Shown here: in pieces, positions 8,507 through 16,297 of the stretch
How positions within the stretch are numbered: position 1 is the stretch's first letter
How the letters are laid out: the number at the start of each line of letters is the position of its first letter
NCBI GenBank assembly: GCA_018646675.1
Contig: JABGUH010000044.1
Span: forward strand, 97,794 to 161,793
DNA: 64,000 bases
Source of the DNA: Bdellovibrionales bacterium
Lineage (GTDB): Bacteria; Bdellovibrionota; Bacteriovoracia; Bacteriovoracales; Bacteriovoracaceae
Direction of reading: 5' to 3'
The notes under the pieces: model-generated
What the model saw: only the letters and a program-made list of their open reading frames with translations
What the model was told of the DNA's origin: nothing
The model's database searches: none
Program-made: the position numbers and the translations under genes

Positions 8507-9301
8507 ATGAAATTTATGAGATCACTATTGTTATTTATTATGTCGGTATTGGTGTTAGCTGGGTGCCAAACTAATATGAAGGACGAGGTTAGCAAGGTAA
8601 TTGAGGAGAATCCTGAAATTTTGATTAAGGCAATCGAGGCAAAACCAGCTGAGTTTGTTATGGCCTTCCAAAAGGCAGTCAAAAATGCTCAGGGTGCTTT
8701 GGCAGAGAAGAAGCGTAAAGAAGAGGAGAAGCAGCTAGAAGAGCGTTATGACAATCCTCTCAAGCCAGTTATTCGCTCTGACGAGTCGATTCGCGGTACT
8801 AAAGGGGCGCCTCTAGTACTGATTGAATACTCAGATTTTGAGTGTCCATTTTGTTCTCGTGGCTTTGATACCGTTCGTACTCTGTTAGAGAAGTATGATG
8901 GGAAATTACAATTTGTCTATAAGCACCTTCCTTTAAGTTTTCACCCTTCAGCGATGATTGCGGCCCAATACTACGAAGCAATTAGACTGCAGAGTGAAGA
9001 TAAGGCGTTTAAGTTTCATGACGCAATTTTTGCTAATCAGCGGAAGCTAAAAAATGGTGAGAAATTTTTAAAGAAGACTGCAAAAAAACTCAAGCTTAAC
9101 ATGAAGAAGTTGGCGACCGATATTAAGTCGAAGAAGGTAATGGATCGGATTAAAAGTGATCAACAAGAAGCGAGTAAGTTTGGCATGCAAGGGACGCCAG
9201 GTTTTATCTTAAACGGTATTCCAGTCAAGGGAGCCTATCCTCCAGATTATTTTGTAGGTATTGTTGATCAATTGGTAAAACGAGGAAAGGTTAAACTTTA
9301 G
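8507..9301 (+). CDS. DsbA-like thioredoxin-fold lipoprotein
   Basis: 264 residues. Lipobox LAGC with Cys20; residues 21-95 are charged helix, a spacer between the lipid anchor and the enzyme. The thioredoxin domain follows, with the active site C113-P-F-C116 inside 'FECPFCSRGFD' and the cis-proline loop 'GMQGTPGFILNG'. CPFC plus the large helical insert fits the DsbA/BdbD group, which oxidises or isomerises disulfides in exported proteins. The ribosome site AAGGAAGG precedes the ATG. A small unknown gene follows after 2 bases, so the two are probably cotranscribed. Confidence 0.9.
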   Translation: MKFMRSLLLFIMSVLVLAGCQTNMKDEVSKVIEENPEILIKAIEAKPAEFVMAFQKAVKNAQGALAEKKRKEEEKQLEERYDNPLKPVIRSDESIRGTKGAPLVLIEYSDFECPFCSRGFDTVRTLLEKYDGKLQFVYKHLPLSFHPSAMIAAQYYEAIRLQSEDKAFKFHDAIFANQRKLKNGEKFLKKTAKKLKLNMKKLATDIKSKKVMDRIKSDQQEASKFGMQGTPGFILNGIPVKGAYPPDYFVGIVDQLVKRGKVKL

Positions 9302-9303
9302 TT

Positions 9304-9777
9304 ATGACAGAAGATCTGCCTATCTATTCTAGAGGAATGTTTCGACCTAGGGGGGAGGCAACTCTCCCTCAGTCGTTTAGTTCCAGAGGCCCTCTAGGAT
9401 CAGTAGATCTTTTTTTGGGTGAGATATTAAAGGCCGGTGCAGAAAACTATAGTATCTCTCAGATTAAGACTGCTTTGGCCCATGACCTAAAGGAGGTCTT
9501 GGCGCTAGATGATCTAGATACTATGATTAGGTCAATTTTTCATATTGAGCAGCAGTTAAATCACTTAGCAGGTCAGTTGGGAGAAGAGGATGAGTTTGAT
9601 CGTAAACAATTCCCCAATCTGACTTCACTTTTTGCCCAATTGGCCCCACTTCTATTGAGGGTCATTTTAGACAACTCCGCAACGCGCACTTCCCGGGGGG
9701 AGATACCTCGGGATAGTTCTATCTTTCATGAGTGTAAAGAGGCAGTGAGAATTGCTTTGGAACGCGAAATTTTTTAG
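9304..9777 (+). CDS. Hypothetical protein
   Basis: 157 residues, no signal peptide or membrane segment. Mostly alpha-helical by composition, for example 'SISQIKTALAHDLKEVLAL', 'IFHIEQQLNHLAGQLGEEDEFD' and 'LFAQLAPLLLRVILDN'. I recognise no family. Its start is 2 bases after the stop of the DsbA-like gene, so it is the last gene of that unit. A 300-base gap with the flagellar promoter follows. Confidence 0.7.
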   Translation: MTEDLPIYSRGMFRPRGEATLPQSFSSRGPLGSVDLFLGEILKAGAENYSISQIKTALAHDLKEVLALDDLDTMIRSIFHIEQQLNHLAGQLGEEDEFDRKQFPNLTSLFAQLAPLLLRVILDNSATRTSRGEIPRDSSIFHECKEAVRIALEREIF

Positions 9778-10086
9778 TTTTTTTTCTTAAGGTTTTTCTT
9801 GGGGGAGGAGGGAGTGATTTCCCGTTTGTTAATCCCTCTGATACCCGAGCAAAAAAGATTATTAATATTTTAACCATTGGCCAAAAATGTCACCATCTTG
9901 ACACTTCTTCTGATTGGGCCAGGCAATAACTGCCTCATTTTTGGTTGCATGAGGAAGTTTTTTCCCATTAAGGGGGGGGACTCTTGTAACAATTGGCTTC
10001 TATAGGTATAATTTTGACAGGGCCGACATTAAATAGAGAGATTGGCCTCTGTTGAGCGGAATTTTTTTACCATGGAAGGATGAAAG
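9778..10086. other. Intergenic region ahead of the flagellar operon
   Basis: 309 bases without a gene. It holds T-rich sequence after the 9777 stop, a weak inverted repeat AGGCA-N5-TGCCT around 9922-9936, a run of eight G (9972-9979), and the promoter at 9984-10012. I see no convincing terminator and no small ORF. Confidence 0.6.
9984..10012 (+). promoter_or_regulatory. Promoter of the flagellar operon
   Basis: TTGTAA (9984-9989; 4 of 6), 17-base spacer, perfect TATAAT (10007-10012). The transcript would start near 10019, with a leader of about 68 bases before fliL. It has the shape of a housekeeping sigma-70 promoter, as expected for genes that act before the flagellar sigma factor. A G8 tract ends four bases before the -35. 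Confidence 0.6.
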
Positions 10087-10647
10087 ATGGCCGACGAAGA
10101 AGAAGTCACACCAGAGAGTACCCCTGCAGCACCAGCCGGCAAAGGTAAGAATATTATTATGCTAGCGCTGATGGGCACCAACATTTTATTAATGGCTGGA
10201 GTCGCTGCATTACAGTTCCTCGCCTACCAACAGGAAGCCGGTACTGATACAGTTAAAGATCTAATCAAGGCAGAGATGCGGCTTCAGCTTGCGAAGCAAG
10301 AGGAAGCGCAGATGGATGGTAGTGGAGTTGCCCAGGAGGAAGAGGGAATTCTTTTTCCGCTAGAGGGCTTTACTGCTAACTTAGCACAAGGAGATGGGCC
10401 GAGACGTTTCTTGCGTTTAAGCAGTGTCCTAAAGTTTAGTAAGACCTCTAATGAAGAGGAGTTCAAAGCACGAAAACCTCAAATTCGTGATTCCATTATT
10501 ACAATAATTAACTCCAAGCGACCAGAAGATCTGATCAAAATGGAGGGAAAGTCTTATCTCAAGGAGGAGATTAAGGCAGCGATAAACTCATTCTTAGTAG
10601 ATGGAAAGGTAATTGATATTTACTACGTTGGGTTTCAAATCAACTGA
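10087..10647 (+). CDS. fliL: Flagellar basal-body protein FliL
   Basis: 186 residues. A short acidic and Ala/Pro-rich cytoplasmic tail, one membrane segment (about 22-46), a linker helix and the periplasmic FliL domain ('LFPLEGFTANLA', 'RFLRLSSVLKFS', 'QIRDSIITIINSKRPEDL', ending 'IDIYYVGFQIN'). FliL surrounds and supports the stator. It is the first gene of the operon, 51 bases ahead of fliM, with a purine-rich AAGGATGAAAG ribosome site. It shares the domain but little sequence with the shorter copy at 128-595. Confidence 0.93.
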   Translation: MADEEEVTPESTPAAPAGKGKNIIMLALMGTNILLMAGVAALQFLAYQQEAGTDTVKDLIKAEMRLQLAKQEEAQMDGSGVAQEEEGILFPLEGFTANLAQGDGPRRFLRLSSVLKFSKTSNEEEFKARKPQIRDSIITIINSKRPEDLIKMEGKSYLKEEIKAAINSFLVDGKVIDIYYVGFQIN

Positions 10648-10697
10648 TAAGCGGTCAAAAATGACCGTGAGGTGAGATATCCCAGGAGGGGATTGCC

Positions 10698-11702
10698 ATG
10701 TCACAGCAGGTTCTAAGTCAAGATGAATTTGATGCCCTACTAAATGCGGTTAACGATGGAGACAATACTGATTTTCTCGATGGTGGTGGCGGATTTGAGA
10801 TCGATGATGGTGAAGAGGAGAATATACACAAATATGATCTCACCAATCAGGACCGGGTTATCCGGGGGCGAATGCCTATCCTGGAGATCATCTATGAGCG
10901 TTTCATTCGTTCCTTTCGAGTCTCTCTTTCCAACTCGCTAAGAAAAATTTCTACCATCTCAATGATCTCGACCGACCTTTTAAAGTTCGGTGAGTTTGTT
11001 AATACTCTGCCGATTCCCTCCTGTATGTGTATCATGCGTTTTAATGAGCTACGCGGGCCGGCAGTTTTGGTGTTCGAATCTAAATTAGCCTACGCCATTA
11101 TAGACTCCTACTTCGGTGGAACTGATCGTCCTTTTAGTAAAGTAGAGGGAAAAGAATTTACCCAGATTGAGCTCTCCTTTATGAAAAAAGTGATGGATAT
11201 GGCGATCACTGACATGGAGGAAGCATGGGCACCGGTTCATCGGATTGATGCACAATACTTAAGAACTGAAATCAATCCACAGTTTGTCGGTGTGGTTCCC
11301 CCTTCGGATGTTATCATCACTACTACCTTGGAAGTCGAGTTTGAATCGGCTTCGGGTACAATTATGATGGTGGTTCCGTACTCCACGATTGAGCCAATCA
11401 AGCAGAAACTAAGTTCTACCTTCCAGACTGATAACGATATGGCTGACACAATCTGGACGAAGGCGATGAATGAGCACATTCAGGATACAGAGACATCGAT
11501 GGTCGTCAACCTAGGGCAGACCCGAATGACGATTGGCGAGCTAGTAACAATGGAAGTCGGCGACATCATTCCCCTCGACCAAGAGGCATCTGGTGAAGTG
11601 TCAATTACCATTGGTGGTGTAAAAAAGATGAAGTGCTTGATTGGCACTCATAAGGGAAACCGTGCAGTCCAAGTTACCAAAGTTGATAGAAAAGGGGCTT
11701 AG
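10698..11702 (+). CDS. fliM: Flagellar motor switch protein FliM
   Basis: 334 residues, normal length. The N-terminus 'MSQQVLSQDEFDALLNAV' is the FliM pattern that contains the CheY-P binding segment (normally LSQxEIDxLL). The middle CheC-like domain and the C-terminal SpoA domain ('VNLGQTRMTIGELVTMEVGDIIPLD') follow. FliM forms the middle of the C-ring, binds CheY-P and sets rotation direction. The strong ribosome site is GGAGGGG. fliN follows after 48 bases. Confidence 0.97.
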   Translation: MSQQVLSQDEFDALLNAVNDGDNTDFLDGGGGFEIDDGEEENIHKYDLTNQDRVIRGRMPILEIIYERFIRSFRVSLSNSLRKISTISMISTDLLKFGEFVNTLPIPSCMCIMRFNELRGPAVLVFESKLAYAIIDSYFGGTDRPFSKVEGKEFTQIELSFMKKVMDMAITDMEEAWAPVHRIDAQYLRTEINPQFVGVVPPSDVIITTTLEVEFESASGTIMMVVPYSTIEPIKQKLSSTFQTDNDMADTIWTKAMNEHIQDTETSMVVNLGQTRMTIGELVTMEVGDIIPLDQEASGEVSITIGGVKKMKCLIGTHKGNRAVQVTKVDRKGA

Positions 11703-11750
11703 GCCCTTTGAGATAGATAAAATTTATAAGCCTTAAGAGAGGATAAGAAG

Positions 11751-12182
11751 ATGGTAGACGAGACGGAAGTAAAAGAAGGGCAAGGACAAGAGGGAGCAGC
11801 AGATGAGGCGACAGCTAATCCACAGGTAGCAGAAGGAGTTGCTGAGAGTCTACGTAATATTAATGTCGCAGAGGTCTCTGATAATCTTCAAGCCGGGGAT
11901 GATTCACTAAATAAACTGCAAGTTCAGAGCATGGACTTTATTTTGGATATTCCACTACAGGTGACAGTGGAGTTGGGCCGAACCAACGTTATCATTAAGG
12001 ATCTGCTACAGCTCGGCCAAGGATCGGTTCTGGAACTTGATAAACTGGCCGGTGAGCCCTTGGAGATTCTTGTTAATGGCAAGTTGGTGGCCAAGGGTGA
12101 AGTAGTTGTTGTTAACGAAAAATTTGGTATTCGATTGACTGATATTATTAGTCCAATCGAGAGGATTGAGACTCTTAAGTAG
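11751..12182 (+). CDS. fliN: Flagellar motor switch protein FliN
   Basis: 143 residues: an acidic, Ala/Gln-rich N-terminal tail of about 60 residues and a SpoA domain ('[39 protein letters not shown]', split here only for description), typical of FliN at the base of the C-ring. It also docks the FliH-FliI export ATPase. Follows fliM and precedes fliO in one operon. Confidence 0.95.
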   Translation: MVDETEVKEGQGQEGAADEATANPQVAEGVAESLRNINVAEVSDNLQAGDDSLNKLQVQSMDFILDIPLQVTVELGRTNVIIKDLLQLGQGSVLELDKLAGEPLEILVNGKLVAKGEVVVVNEKFGIRLTDIISPIERIETLK

Positions 12183-12201
12183 TTAGAGCGGAGAACTAAA
12201 G

Positions 12202-13332
12202 ATGCAATTACGATCACTTCTAATCATAATGTTAACTATTTCACTTAGCTGGGCGAATATTGCTACTGCAGCGGTCAAAGTTAAAGATGTGAGTCTGGCA
12301 AAGCTATCAGACTCCAATCGGATGACCATCAGCTTTAGTGGTAAGTTCAGCGGTGCACCTGAGATGATCGTTCGCGATCAGATGTTACAAGTGGTTATTC
12401 CCGGGGCGATAGTTTGGCCAAGAATTGAAAAACGTGCAGCAGCAGCAGGGAAAAAGTTTGATACAACATTGATGGCCTATCAGTACAACAAACAGATGGT
12501 GCGAGTTAGGGCGATGCTTCCGTACTCCTTAAAGTATCGGGCAGGCGATGTTGATATCAGAGTGAAACAAGGAAAAGTTGAAGTGACCTTTCCTCGTATT
12601 AATAGCAGTCGCAATAAAATAGGCAGTGGCGCGGGTCAGTATGACGAAAGCTATCTGGCAGGATTACTAAAAGATAAAAAGGAGCACCCGACTAAAGCAA
12701 GTAATGACTCTGCGGCCCTTTCGTTATTGAAGCAGGATCTCAAAAATGCAGGGAATAAAGGTACGCACCCTGTTCGTGATGAAGTGAAAGTCACTCAATT
12801 TAGTTTAGACAAAGGGGACAACAAGGGAGCAACTAAAGTGGGAGATTCCGGTTTTCTTCTAGAGTATGTTGCAAAGTTTGTCATTTTTCTTGGAGTTGTA
12901 TTAGGGATTTTTTATGGGGTGATGCACCTGTTTAAAAAGGGAGTATTGAAACGGGGAAATTTTAATTTTCTTGATAATACTAAGCTGGTAACAGTCCTTA
13001 ACACTACTTATCTTGGTCCCAAACGCAGTTTAATGTTAGTAAAGGTTAATCAACAGATATTTCTACTCGGCTCCTCCGAGTCTGGTATTAATATGTTATC
13101 AGAAATCGACTCACCGTCAGCGTTGCTAAAAGAGGGTGAGCAGGTGCTCTCGGGTTCTAATTTTGATAATGTTTTTGACCGAGCAGAGATCAGTGATAAA
13201 AGTGTTAAGTTAAAGGATTCGCCAGTACAAGAGAGTCGCGAGGATAGTGCTGGAGTCAAAAAGAGTTTAGGTAGCCATAGAGCAAAACAGAAGATTAAAA
13301 ATAGGTTGAAAAACATTAAATCCTTACAGTAG
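12202..13332 (+). CDS. fliO: Flagellar biosynthesis protein FliO, long form with periplasmic domain
   Basis: 376 residues, about three times a typical FliO. A signal peptide ends near 'ANIATAA'. Residues about 24-135 are a beta-rich extracytoplasmic domain resembling an AMIN domain ('KVKDVSLAKLSDSNRMTISFSG'). A linker leads to one membrane helix (about 218-240) and a cytoplasmic FliO domain ('KLVTVLNTTYLGPKRSLMLV', 'QQIFLLGSSESGINML'). FliO helps assemble the FliPQR export gate. Position between fliN and fliP supports the name; fliP begins 8 bases after its stop. The N-terminal addition could contact the periplasm or peptidoglycan, which is inference. Confidence 0.88.
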   Translation: MQLRSLLIIMLTISLSWANIATAAVKVKDVSLAKLSDSNRMTISFSGKFSGAPEMIVRDQMLQVVIPGAIVWPRIEKRAAAAGKKFDTTLMAYQYNKQMVRVRAMLPYSLKYRAGDVDIRVKQGKVEVTFPRINSSRNKIGSGAGQYDESYLAGLLKDKKEHPTKASNDSAALSLLKQDLKNAGNKGTHPVRDEVKVTQFSLDKGDNKGATKVGDSGFLLEYVAKFVIFLGVVLGIFYGVMHLFKKGVLKRGNFNFLDNTKLVTVLNTTYLGPKRSLMLVKVNQQIFLLGSSESGINMLSEIDSPSALLKEGEQVLSGSNFDNVFDRAEISDKSVKLKDSPVQESREDSAGVKKSLGSHRAKQKIKNRLKNIKSLQ

Positions 13333-13340
13333 GTGAGTGG

Positions 13341-14102
13341 ATGCTTAGATCCAGAATTTTAAATACTCTTTTTCCTGCGATCCTCCTGTTGATCAACTGG
13401 AGCAATGGCTTTGCCCAAGCTAAATCCACTGCGGTTGGGTTGCCAGGAATATCTCTGAATTTTGGACAAGGGGTAGACCTAGTTGATTCCTTGGAGGTGC
13501 TGATCCTCTTTACCATTCTCTCTTTGGCCCCAGCAGTTCTAATCCTATGTACCTCATTTACCCGCATTGTTGTTATTCTATCTTTTATGCGTCAGGCAAT
13601 TGGTACACAAAATATGCCACCCAACCAACTGTTGATCGGGTTTGCTCTATTCTTGTCAGTCTTTGTGATGCAGCCAGTAGGAACTTCTATCTATCAAAAT
13701 GCAATAGACCCATATTTAAAGAAGAAAATCACCACGGTAGCTGCACTGGATGTAATTGAGCACAATCTGCGTGGCTTTATGAGCAAGCAGACTCGGAAAG
13801 AGGATATTGCACTTTTTTATGATGTCACTAAACGTCCGGCGCCACAGTCAGTAGCGGATGTCCCAATTCATTTTTTAATTCCAAGCTTTATTATTTCAGA
13901 GCTGAAAACGGCATTTCAAATTGGTTTTCTGCTCTACATTCCATTTTTGATTTTAGATATGGTAGTGGCATCAGTTTTGATGGCAATGGGAATGATGATG
14001 TTGCCACCCATTGTTGTATCGCTACCATTTAAATTGCTACTTTTTGTTCTAGTTGATGGATGGCACCTAGTAACTGGTTCAATTTTAAAGTCATTTAATT
14101 AG
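13341..14102 (+). CDS. fliP: Flagellar export gate protein FliP
   Basis: 253 residues with a cleavable signal ('LINWSNGFAQA') and four membrane helices. The family motifs 'SFTRIVVILSFMRQAIGTQNMPPNQ' (described in two halves: SFTRIVVILSFMR and QAIGTQNMPPNQ) and 'IPSFIISELKTAFQIGF' are present. FliP, FliQ and FliR form the gate of the flagellar type III export machine. It lies 8 bases after fliO and 14 bases before fliQ. Confidence 0.97.
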   Translation: MLRSRILNTLFPAILLLINWSNGFAQAKSTAVGLPGISLNFGQGVDLVDSLEVLILFTILSLAPAVLILCTSFTRIVVILSFMRQAIGTQNMPPNQLLIGFALFLSVFVMQPVGTSIYQNAIDPYLKKKITTVAALDVIEHNLRGFMSKQTRKEDIALFYDVTKRPAPQSVADVPIHFLIPSFIISELKTAFQIGFLLYIPFLILDMVVASVLMAMGMMMLPPIVVSLPFKLLLFVLVDGWHLVTGSILKSFN

Positions 14103-14116
14103 TAAGGAGAGCATTT

Positions 14117-14392
14117 ATGGGAACCGACTTTGTCCATGACTTGACCAATCAAGCAGTCAGGGTGACGCTGATGATTGCCTCTCCGATGTTGATCGGAGCA
14201 CTGGTAATGGGTATTTTGGTCTCTATTTTTCAAGCGGTCACCCAGATCAATGAGCAGACACTAGCCTTTATCCCTAAAATTATGATTATTGTTGGGGCAT
14301 TAGTAATTTTTAGCCCCTGGATGTTAGATACGCTAACAACTTTTACTGAGGAGTTATATATTAGTATTCCCAAGGTGGTAATGAATAGATGA
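14117..14392 (+). CDS. fliQ: Flagellar export gate protein FliQ
   Basis: 91 residues with two membrane helices (about 17-37 and 53-73) and the motif 'SIFQAVTQINEQTLAFIPK' that is diagnostic of FliQ. It forms a helical hairpin ring with FliP and FliR in the export gate. Ribosome site AAGGAGAG. Its stop overlaps the fliR start (ATGA at 14389-14392), which implies translational coupling. Confidence 0.97.
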   Translation: MGTDFVHDLTNQAVRVTLMIASPMLIGALVMGILVSIFQAVTQINEQTLAFIPKIMIIVGALVIFSPWMLDTLTTFTEELYISIPKVVMNR

Positions 14393-15168
14393 TATCGATT
14401 CAACTGACTGATATGGCAATGTTAACCGCATTCTGGCTTGCTTTTACCAGATGGCTAACAATTATTATTCAGTTGCCACTGTTTGATAACACAACAGTAC
14501 CTCCAATGGTAAAGGTCTTGTCATCTCTAGTTATTACCTATGCGTTTTTTCCATACATCTCGGCCACAATCCTAAAAGATATTCACTATATTGGGGTAGA
14601 TAACTTTTGGTATTTAACCATCTTCTATTCGGTAGTGGGATTGGTGATCGGTTTTTTGGTCAAATCCATTATGAATATCTTTATCGCTTCTGGTTCAGTT
14701 ATTACTCAGCAGGTAGGCTTTGGGGCAGTTCGTTACTTTGACCCCTCCTCCTCTTCTCAAATTGGACCGTTTGAAAAGTTGATTCAGTGGACAGTGCTCG
14801 TTTTAATTCTGACATCAGGTGCACTTTTCCCGATGTTTAATGGGGTATTTAACTCTTTTTTCTCAATTCATACTTATGATTTGGGTAATATGTCACAAAT
14901 CACAACTTTTTTTACCGGATTTTTTAAGTCGATCTTTATTTCAGCGGTGATGCTGGCCTCCCCTCTGATCTTTATCAATGTTTTGATTATGTCGGTGCTA
15001 GGGGTTATCGCTCGGACAGTTCCACAGATGAACATCATCATGGTTAGTTTTGTGGTTAATATTGGGATGGGGCTACTAGTCTTCATCTCCACTTCCAATG
15101 AATTTTTTACTGTTGCATATGGAATGTATGTTGAAAAACTGGGAGATTGGTTCCAGTTTATAATTTAG
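14389..15168 (+). CDS. fliR: Flagellar export gate protein FliR
   Basis: 259 residues, multi-pass membrane protein with the FliR features 'FTRWLTIIIQLPLF' near the start and 'IARTVPQMNIIMVSFVVNIGMG' towards the end (long motif given in outline). Completes the PQR gate. The start codon overlaps the fliQ stop. flhB follows after 20 bases. Confidence 0.96.
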   Translation: MISIQLTDMAMLTAFWLAFTRWLTIIIQLPLFDNTTVPPMVKVLSSLVITYAFFPYISATILKDIHYIGVDNFWYLTIFYSVVGLVIGFLVKSIMNIFIASGSVITQQVGFGAVRYFDPSSSSQIGPFEKLIQWTVLVLILTSGALFPMFNGVFNSFFSIHTYDLGNMSQITTFFTGFFKSIFISAVMLASPLIFINVLIMSVLGVIARTVPQMNIIMVSFVVNIGMGLLVFISTSNEFFTVAYGMYVEKLGDWFQFII

Positions 15169-15188
15169 TCTACTGATAGGGACTATCG

Positions 15189-16277
15189 ATGGCGGAGAAC
15201 AAAGAAGATTTTGGCGAAAAGACGGAAGAACCGTCCCTGTACCGAATTGAAGAATTTCGGCGTAAAGGGGAGGTTGCATCCTCTAAAGAGTTGATTAATG
15301 TCTTGGTACTATCTGCCACTGTCTTCACATTGGGCTTATCAATTGTCTTTATTTTTGAGACTCTCCATGAATATGTCACCTATCTATACTCGTTGGAGCC
15401 GACCAAGTCATATTCAGAGAGTGCATTAAAAGCGATTCTTTCACGCACAGTCTCGACTGCTTTATATTGTGTGGCACCTATTTTTATAGTCTCAGCTTGT
15501 GTTGGTGTGCTCAGTAATGTGATGCAGATTGGTTTTCTCTTCTCTCCGGAGGTATTGGAGTTGAAGTGGGAGCGTCTTAACCCGATTGCTGGTGCTAAAC
15601 GTCTGATCTCGATTCGCTCCTTGGTAGAAGCACTAAAGGGGATCTTTAAATTCACAATCGTCATCTCGATAGTTTACTACTTTATCTCAGATCAACTTGG
15701 CAGTTATCAGGGTTTTTTACATATGACCACCATGGGCGCTTTTATTCATGGAAGAAATATTCTTATGCAGATGGCACTCTCCTTAGTCCTTGGAATGGTC
15801 CTGGTGGCGCTGGGTGACTTTGCCTATCAGAAAATGAGCTATCGCAAGAAACTAATGATGACCAAAGATGAAGTGAAGCGAGAGACCAAAGAGAAAGAGG
15901 GGAACCCAGAGGTTAAGCAGCGGATTCGTACAATTCAGCGAGAGATGGCACAACGAAGAATGATGGCCGATGTTCCTACTGCTGACGCGATCATTACCAA
16001 CCCCACTCACTTGAGTGTTGCTATTCGCTACAACGCTGAAAATATGGTCTCTCCCCAGGTAATTGCCAAAGGTGGAGACCATATGGCGATGCGCATTCGG
16101 GAGATTGCTCGTCAGCACCATATTCCTATTGTTGAGAATATTCCGCTGGCCAGAAGTCTCTATAAAACAGTGAAGTTAGGAGAGTCTGTGCCTACTGCAA
16201 TGTATAAGGCGGTAGCAGAAATATTGGCATTTGCCTATAAGTTAAAGAGAAAAGAGCAGGCAGTAAGTTTAGGTTAA
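15189..16277 (+). CDS. flhB: Flagellar export switch protein FlhB
   Basis: 362 residues. 'EKTEEPSLYRIEEFRRKGEVASS' matches the FlhB N-terminus (normally EKTEPATPKR..AR.KGQV.S). Four membrane helices follow, then a cytoplasmic domain with the self-cleavage site N271-P-T-H274 ('AIITNPTHLSVAIRY'). Cleavage there switches export from rod/hook to filament substrates. The intact NPTH and 'ENIPLARSLYKTVKLGESVP' segment suggest normal function. flhA follows after 20 bases. Confidence 0.97.
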   Translation: MAENKEDFGEKTEEPSLYRIEEFRRKGEVASSKELINVLVLSATVFTLGLSIVFIFETLHEYVTYLYSLEPTKSYSESALKAILSRTVSTALYCVAPIFIVSACVGVLSNVMQIGFLFSPEVLELKWERLNPIAGAKRLISIRSLVEALKGIFKFTIVISIVYYFISDQLGSYQGFLHMTTMGAFIHGRNILMQMALSLVLGMVLVALGDFAYQKMSYRKKLMMTKDEVKRETKEKEGNPEVKQRIRTIQREMAQRRMMADVPTADAIITNPTHLSVAIRYNAENMVSPQVIAKGGDHMAMRIREIARQHHIPIVENIPLARSLYKTVKLGESVPTAMYKAVAEILAFAYKLKRKEQAVSLG

Positions 16278-16297
16278 CTGGGATTTAGGAAGGATTG

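Noticed and set aside
10015..10043. TTGACA at 10015-10020 as the flagellar -35
   Set aside because: The bases 17 downstream (AGAGAT) are a poor -10, whereas TTGTAA-N17-TATAAT just upstream is well formed.
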